From positions 1 through 64,000 of the forward strand of contig NZ_FOTR01000017.1 of the NCBI RefSeq assembly GCF_900114645.1: DNA of 64,000 nucleotides. The letters are read 5' to 3'. The notes below the pieces were generated by a model, which was given only the letters and a program-made list of their open reading frames with translations, had not been told where the DNA came from and did no database searches. The position numbers and the translations under genes were made by a program. The stretch comes from Gracilibacillus orientalis (GTDB lineage Bacteria; Bacillota; Bacilli; Bacillales; Amphibacillaceae). Positions 61,193 to 64,000 of the stretch are shown here, in pieces (the first letter of the stretch is position 1; every line of letters begins with the position of its first letter).

Positions 61193-61298
61193 ACGCTAGT
61201 CTGCCTCCTAACATTAGTATGATTCGGAGACATGATTTCATGTATAAAATGCGCTAACCATCTGTGAAGGGAAAAATTTTACTGATGGAAGCCTCACT

Positions 61299-61646
61299 TT
61301 ATCCATTCTCTTCTTGTAATTTCTCTTGCTTATGCAACGTATGTTTTACTCCCCAATCGTGCATGGCTTCTAAAATAGGTTGCAGACTCTTGCCATATTC
61401 CGTCATGGAATATTCGACTTTCGGTGGTACTACTGGATACACGACCCGTTCAATGATATCTTCTTCTTCTAATTCGCGTAATTGTTTGGTTAACATTTTT
61501 TGCGTAATTCCGGGCATACTCCTCTTAAGTTCATTAAAACGTTGTGTTCCATGATTAAGCAAGTGTAATAAAATGATTGGTTTCCACTTACCGACAAGTA
61601 TAGATAAAGCATCTTCCACTCGACAGGCATTCGGTTCGTACTTCAT
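61299..61646 (-). CDS. HxlR-family transcriptional regulator
   Basis: Winged-helix regulator of 115 residues. It has the conserved N-terminal Cys8 (NACRVEDAL), often redox- or aldehyde-sensing in this family, [12 protein letters not shown], the recognition region [20 protein letters not shown] and the wing [16 protein letters not shown]. It is divergent from a luciferase-like monooxygenase and FMN reductase pair, its likely targets. ATG behind GAGGAGGA on the minus strand. Confidence 0.92.
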   Translation of the reverse strand: MKYEPNACRVEDALSILVGKWKPIILLHLLNHGTQRFNELKRSMPGITQKMLTKQLRELEEEDIIERVVYPVVPPKVEYSMTEYGKSLQPILEAMHDWGVKHTLHKQEKLQEENG

Positions 61647-61687
61647 AATAGTTCCTCCTCTGTTTTGTATACATTATAACATCCAAC

Positions 61688-61705
61688 AGTATCTTTAGTG
61701 ATACT
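61688..61705. promoter_or_regulatory. Candidate HxlR operator
   Basis: AGTATC (61688-61693) and GATACT (61700-61705) form an 18-bp inverted repeat in the intergenic region between the divergent hxlR-type gene and the monooxygenase gene. A second imperfect repeat AAGTGCGTACTT lies at about 61716-61728. Confidence 0.5.
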
Positions 61706-61799
61706 ATATTACTTTTAAGTGCGTACTTACATTTTATGTTTTTCTGCTTCATAATAACATAAGATAGCAAATTCTGATGTGTTAGAAAGGTTGTTTGAA

Positions 61800-62855
61800 A
61801 TGGATAAATATCGTATGGATCCTAGTAAAGGATTAGAATTTGGCTTATATACATTAGGTGACCATTTGCCGAATCCGGAGACAGGTGAAAGAATTCCGGC
61901 AAGCCAGCGCTTGGATGAGTTTATTGAATTGGCAAAATTAGCGGAAGATGCTGGACTGGACTTCTTCAGTGTTGGAGAGAGTCACCAGGATTATTTCACA
62001 ACACAGGCGCATTCTGTTGTGCTAGCAGCGATTGCCCAGGCAACAGAAAAAATAAAAATCGCCAGTTCTTCTACCATTATCAGCACACTGGACCCTGTCA
62101 GAGTGTACGAAGACTTTGCCACAATTGATTTAATTTCTAAAGGTCGTACGGAAATAATTGCGGGAAGAGCTTCTCGAGTTGGGAATTTTGATTTGTTAGG
62201 TTATGATTTACATGACTATGAAGAATTATATGAAGAAAAATTTGATCTTTTATTAAAAATTAATCAAAACGAGTACGTTGATTGGGAAGGACGGTTTCGT
62301 GCTCCATTAAAAAATGCCCATGTGCTTCCTCGGCCACTAAACGGTTCTTTACCAATTTGGCGAGCAGTTGGCGGTCATCCATCCAGTGCCATTAAGGCTG
62401 GTTATGCTGGTGTGCCAATTTTCCTTGCAACATTAGGAGGTCCGGCAACTCTTTTTAAACGAACAGTCGATTCTTATCGAGATGCACTAGAGCAGGCAGG
62501 ACACGATTCGAAAGAATTTCCGATATCAACAGCTGGTTTCTTCTATTTAGCAGAAACAACGCAACAAGCACAACGAGAAACATATCCTTTTATCAATGCA
62601 GGCATGCAAAAGACAAATGGCAGAGGCTATCCAAAACAACACTTTGCCCAAGGCGCTAATCCGCATGATGTGATGAACATCGGGAGCCCACAAGAAGTAA
62701 TCGAAAAAATATTATATCAACATGAAACGTTTGGCCACCAGCGATACGTTGCGCAAATGGACTTTGGCGGTATTCCGTTTGACAAATTGCGAAAAAATAT
62801 CGAATTAATTGGAAAAGAAGTTCTACCAGCGATTCGAAAATACACAGCAAAATAA
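61800..62855 (+). CDS. LLM-class flavin-dependent oxidoreductase
   Basis: Luciferase-like monooxygenase of 351 residues, which would use reduced flavin from the neighbouring reductase. It begins MDKYRMDPSKGLEFGLYTLGDH; the TIM-barrel blocks LAKLAEDAGLDFFSVGESH, SSSTIISTLDPVRVYEDFATID and EIIAGRASRVGNFDLLGYD are typical (quoted in parts). ATG 61800 has AGAAAGG 10 bases upstream; the frame is open from GTG 61779. The substrate is unknown; alkanal or xenobiotic monooxygenation is possible. Confidence 0.9.
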   Translation: MDKYRMDPSKGLEFGLYTLGDHLPNPETGERIPASQRLDEFIELAKLAEDAGLDFFSVGESHQDYFTTQAHSVVLAAIAQATEKIKIASSSTIISTLDPVRVYEDFATIDLISKGRTEIIAGRASRVGNFDLLGYDLHDYEELYEEKFDLLLKINQNEYVDWEGRFRAPLKNAHVLPRPLNGSLPIWRAVGGHPSSAIKAGYAGVPIFLATLGGPATLFKRTVDSYRDALEQAGHDSKEFPISTAGFFYLAETTQQAQRETYPFINAGMQKTNGRGYPKQHFAQGANPHDVMNIGSPQEVIEKILYQHETFGHQRYVAQMDFGGIPFDKLRKNIELIGKEVLPAIRKYTAK

Positions 62856-62867
62856 GGAGGTCCTACG

Positions 62868-63434
62868 ATGAAGTTAGTTGCAATAGCAGGTTCGATTGTC
62901 GGGTCCAAGACAAAAACTGCGATTCAGTATGCAACAGATCAACTTTTAGATAAATATCCAGATACAGAAGTAACGTTACTGGACTTAGCGGATTACGATC
63001 TTCAGTTTAGCGACGGAAGAAATTATCTAGACTATCAAGGTGATACAAAAAAAGTAACCGAAACAATTATGGAAGCTGATGCTATAATCATTGGAACGCC
63101 CATTTTCCAAGCATCAATTCCCGGGACTTTAAAAAACATTTTTGATTTATTGCCTGTCGGTGCTTTTGAGGGGAAAGTGGTAAGTATGATCGTAACAGCT
63201 GGTTCTCAACGACACTATTTAATTCCCGAACAGCAATTGAAACCGATCCTGGGATATATGAAAGCACAGGTAGTGCAAAGCTATGTTTACATTGAAGATA
63301 TCGATTTTTACCAGAAAGAAATTACCAATCATGATGTAATGTTCCGTATTGAACGACTTGTTGAGGATACCATTACATTAACGAAAACATATCAAAAGAT
63401 TCGTGAAGAAAAAGAAGCCGAATATGATTTTTAA
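62868..63434 (+). CDS. NADPH-dependent FMN reductase
   Basis: Flavodoxin-fold reductase of 188 residues, SsuE/azoreductase-like. It has the FMN phosphate loop AGSIVGSKTKTAI, DAIIIGTPIFQASIPGTLKN and VTAGSQRHYL. It lies 12 bases after the monooxygenase with GGAGG, so the pair forms a two-component flavin system: this enzyme supplies FMNH2 to the LLM oxygenase. A terminator follows. Confidence 0.9.
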   Translation: MKLVAIAGSIVGSKTKTAIQYATDQLLDKYPDTEVTLLDLADYDLQFSDGRNYLDYQGDTKKVTETIMEADAIIIGTPIFQASIPGTLKNIFDLLPVGAFEGKVVSMIVTAGSQRHYLIPEQQLKPILGYMKAQVVQSYVYIEDIDFYQKEITNHDVMFRIERLVEDTITLTKTYQKIREEKEAEYDF

Positions 63435-63439
63435 TAGGG

Positions 63440-63476
63440 ATAGCACTTGGTTTACATAGGATCAAGTGCTATTTTA
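63440..63476 (+). terminator. Terminator after the FMN reductase gene
   Basis: ATAGCACTTG (63440-63449) pairs with CAAGTGCTAT (63463-63472), followed by TTTATT. Confidence 0.85.
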
Positions 63477-63606
63477 TTGTCAGAATTTCTAACTTTTCAC
63501 TTTGAAATTATTTCAATTATTCGCATAATTAGGTATAATGTATTCTGCGAATGGATAGACATACACCGTTAAGTGGAATCATAAAAATAATGAAGGGGGT
63601 TTCATG

Positions 63607-64000
63607 ATGAAAAAACTTAGCTTGTTTTTTATTGTATTTTTATTATTAGGTTTAGTGTTAGCGGCTTGTGGGGATGCATCTGATGATGCGATTGATGATG
63701 AAGGAACGGACACGGAGGAAGCACCTGAAGAAACTGATTCTGGTGAAGAAAGTGAGGAGAGCGGAGAAGCTTCTGAAGATTGGATGGAAAATATTACAGT
63801 ACTAACTGGTGGAGAAGCTGGAGTATATTTTCCATTAGGTGTTGCAATGGCAGAAATTATGGATGAGCATGTTGATGGAGTAAGTGCAACAGGTATTGCC
63901 AGTGGAGCATCAGTAGTTAATGCTAATGAATTGAGTGATGGTCAAGCTGAATTTGCACTAATACAAAATGATGTGGCCTTTTATGCTCACGAAGGATCCA
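63607..64000 (+). CDS. TAXI-family TRAP transporter solute-binding lipoprotein, 5' part
   Basis: Runs off the window end; about 131 codons are visible. A lipoprotein signal with lipobox LAAC near residue 20 is followed by a long acidic linker rich in Asp, Glu and Ser (about 22-55), then the mature receptor start ITVLTGGEAGVYFPLGVAMAEI and GIASGASVVNANELSDGQAE, typical of TAXI TRAP receptors. The partner DctQM-like permease would lie downstream. ATG 63607 is 7 bases after AAGGGGG; ATG 63604 is an alternative. A TATAAT box is at about 63534. Confidence 0.85.
   Translation, partial: MKKLSLFFIVFLLLGLVLAACGDASDDAIDDEGTDTEEAPEETDSGEESEESGEASEDWMENITVLTGGEAGVYFPLGVAMAEIMDEHVDGVSATGIASGASVVNANELSDGQAEFALIQNDVAFYAHEGS

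Noticed and set aside
45918-64000. Defence system or prophage in the accessory region
   Set aside because: No restriction, abortive infection, phage structural or lysis genes were recognised; only mobile-element remnants and metabolic or surface genes.

Overview
The window is AT-rich DNA from a Gram-positive member of the Bacillaceae. The first 45.5 kb follows the Bacillus subtilis gene order almost gene for gene: ispD-ispF-gltX-cysE-cysS-mrnC-rlmB-rae1-sigH-rpmG-secE-nusG-rplKAJL-ybxB-rpoBC-rplGB-rpsLG-fusA-tufA, then the S10, spc and alpha operons, ecfA1-ecfA2-ecfT-truA and rplM-rpsI. SigH shows a sporulation lineage. Secreted proteins with FIMAH-like and LPxTA-like C-termini and long palindromic intergenic repeats fit a halotolerant genus near Gracilibacillus, Virgibacillus or Oceanobacillus; the genus is inference.

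Layout. 1-8.5 kb: isoprenoid precursor genes, Glu and Cys aminoacyl-tRNA synthetases, serine acetyltransferase behind a cysteine T-box, rRNA maturation and mRNA decay enzymes, SigH. 8.3-25.7 kb: transcription and translation core with strong sigma-A promoters before rplK, rplJ, rpoB and rplGB, an L10 leader, and two L1-binding-like hairpins before rplK and rplA. 25.7-26.5 kb: two different palindromic repeats. 26.5-40.8 kb: the ribosomal superoperon, in which map is absent from its usual place after adk. 41-45.6 kb: ECF transporter energizing module, truA, rplM-rpsI.

At the rpsI terminator the conserved order stops. What follows (45.6-64 kb) is accessory: a frameshifted tyrosine recombinase fragment, a divergent aldo-keto reductase/MarR pair with palindromic operators, a Tn3 transposase tail, the 5' part of a group II intron with a broken reverse transcriptase, small unidentified genes, a probable wall-anchored acid phosphatase, a ThDP enzyme with a carboxymuconolactone-decarboxylase-like partner, a PfpI/DJ-1 protein, a secreted pectate lyase with FN3 repeats, a VanW protein, an HxlR regulator divergent from a luciferase-like monooxygenase and FMN reductase pair, and the start of a TAXI-type TRAP transporter receptor that runs off the window.

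I see no clearly new multi-gene system. The best leads are regulatory RNA (a three-way-junction-like RNA between rplK and rplA, duplicated L1-site mimics, a structured spacer behind the cysteine T-box), mosaic palindromic repeats, an aldo-keto reductase lacking its usual catalytic Asp, and the mobile-element remnants starting at rpsI.
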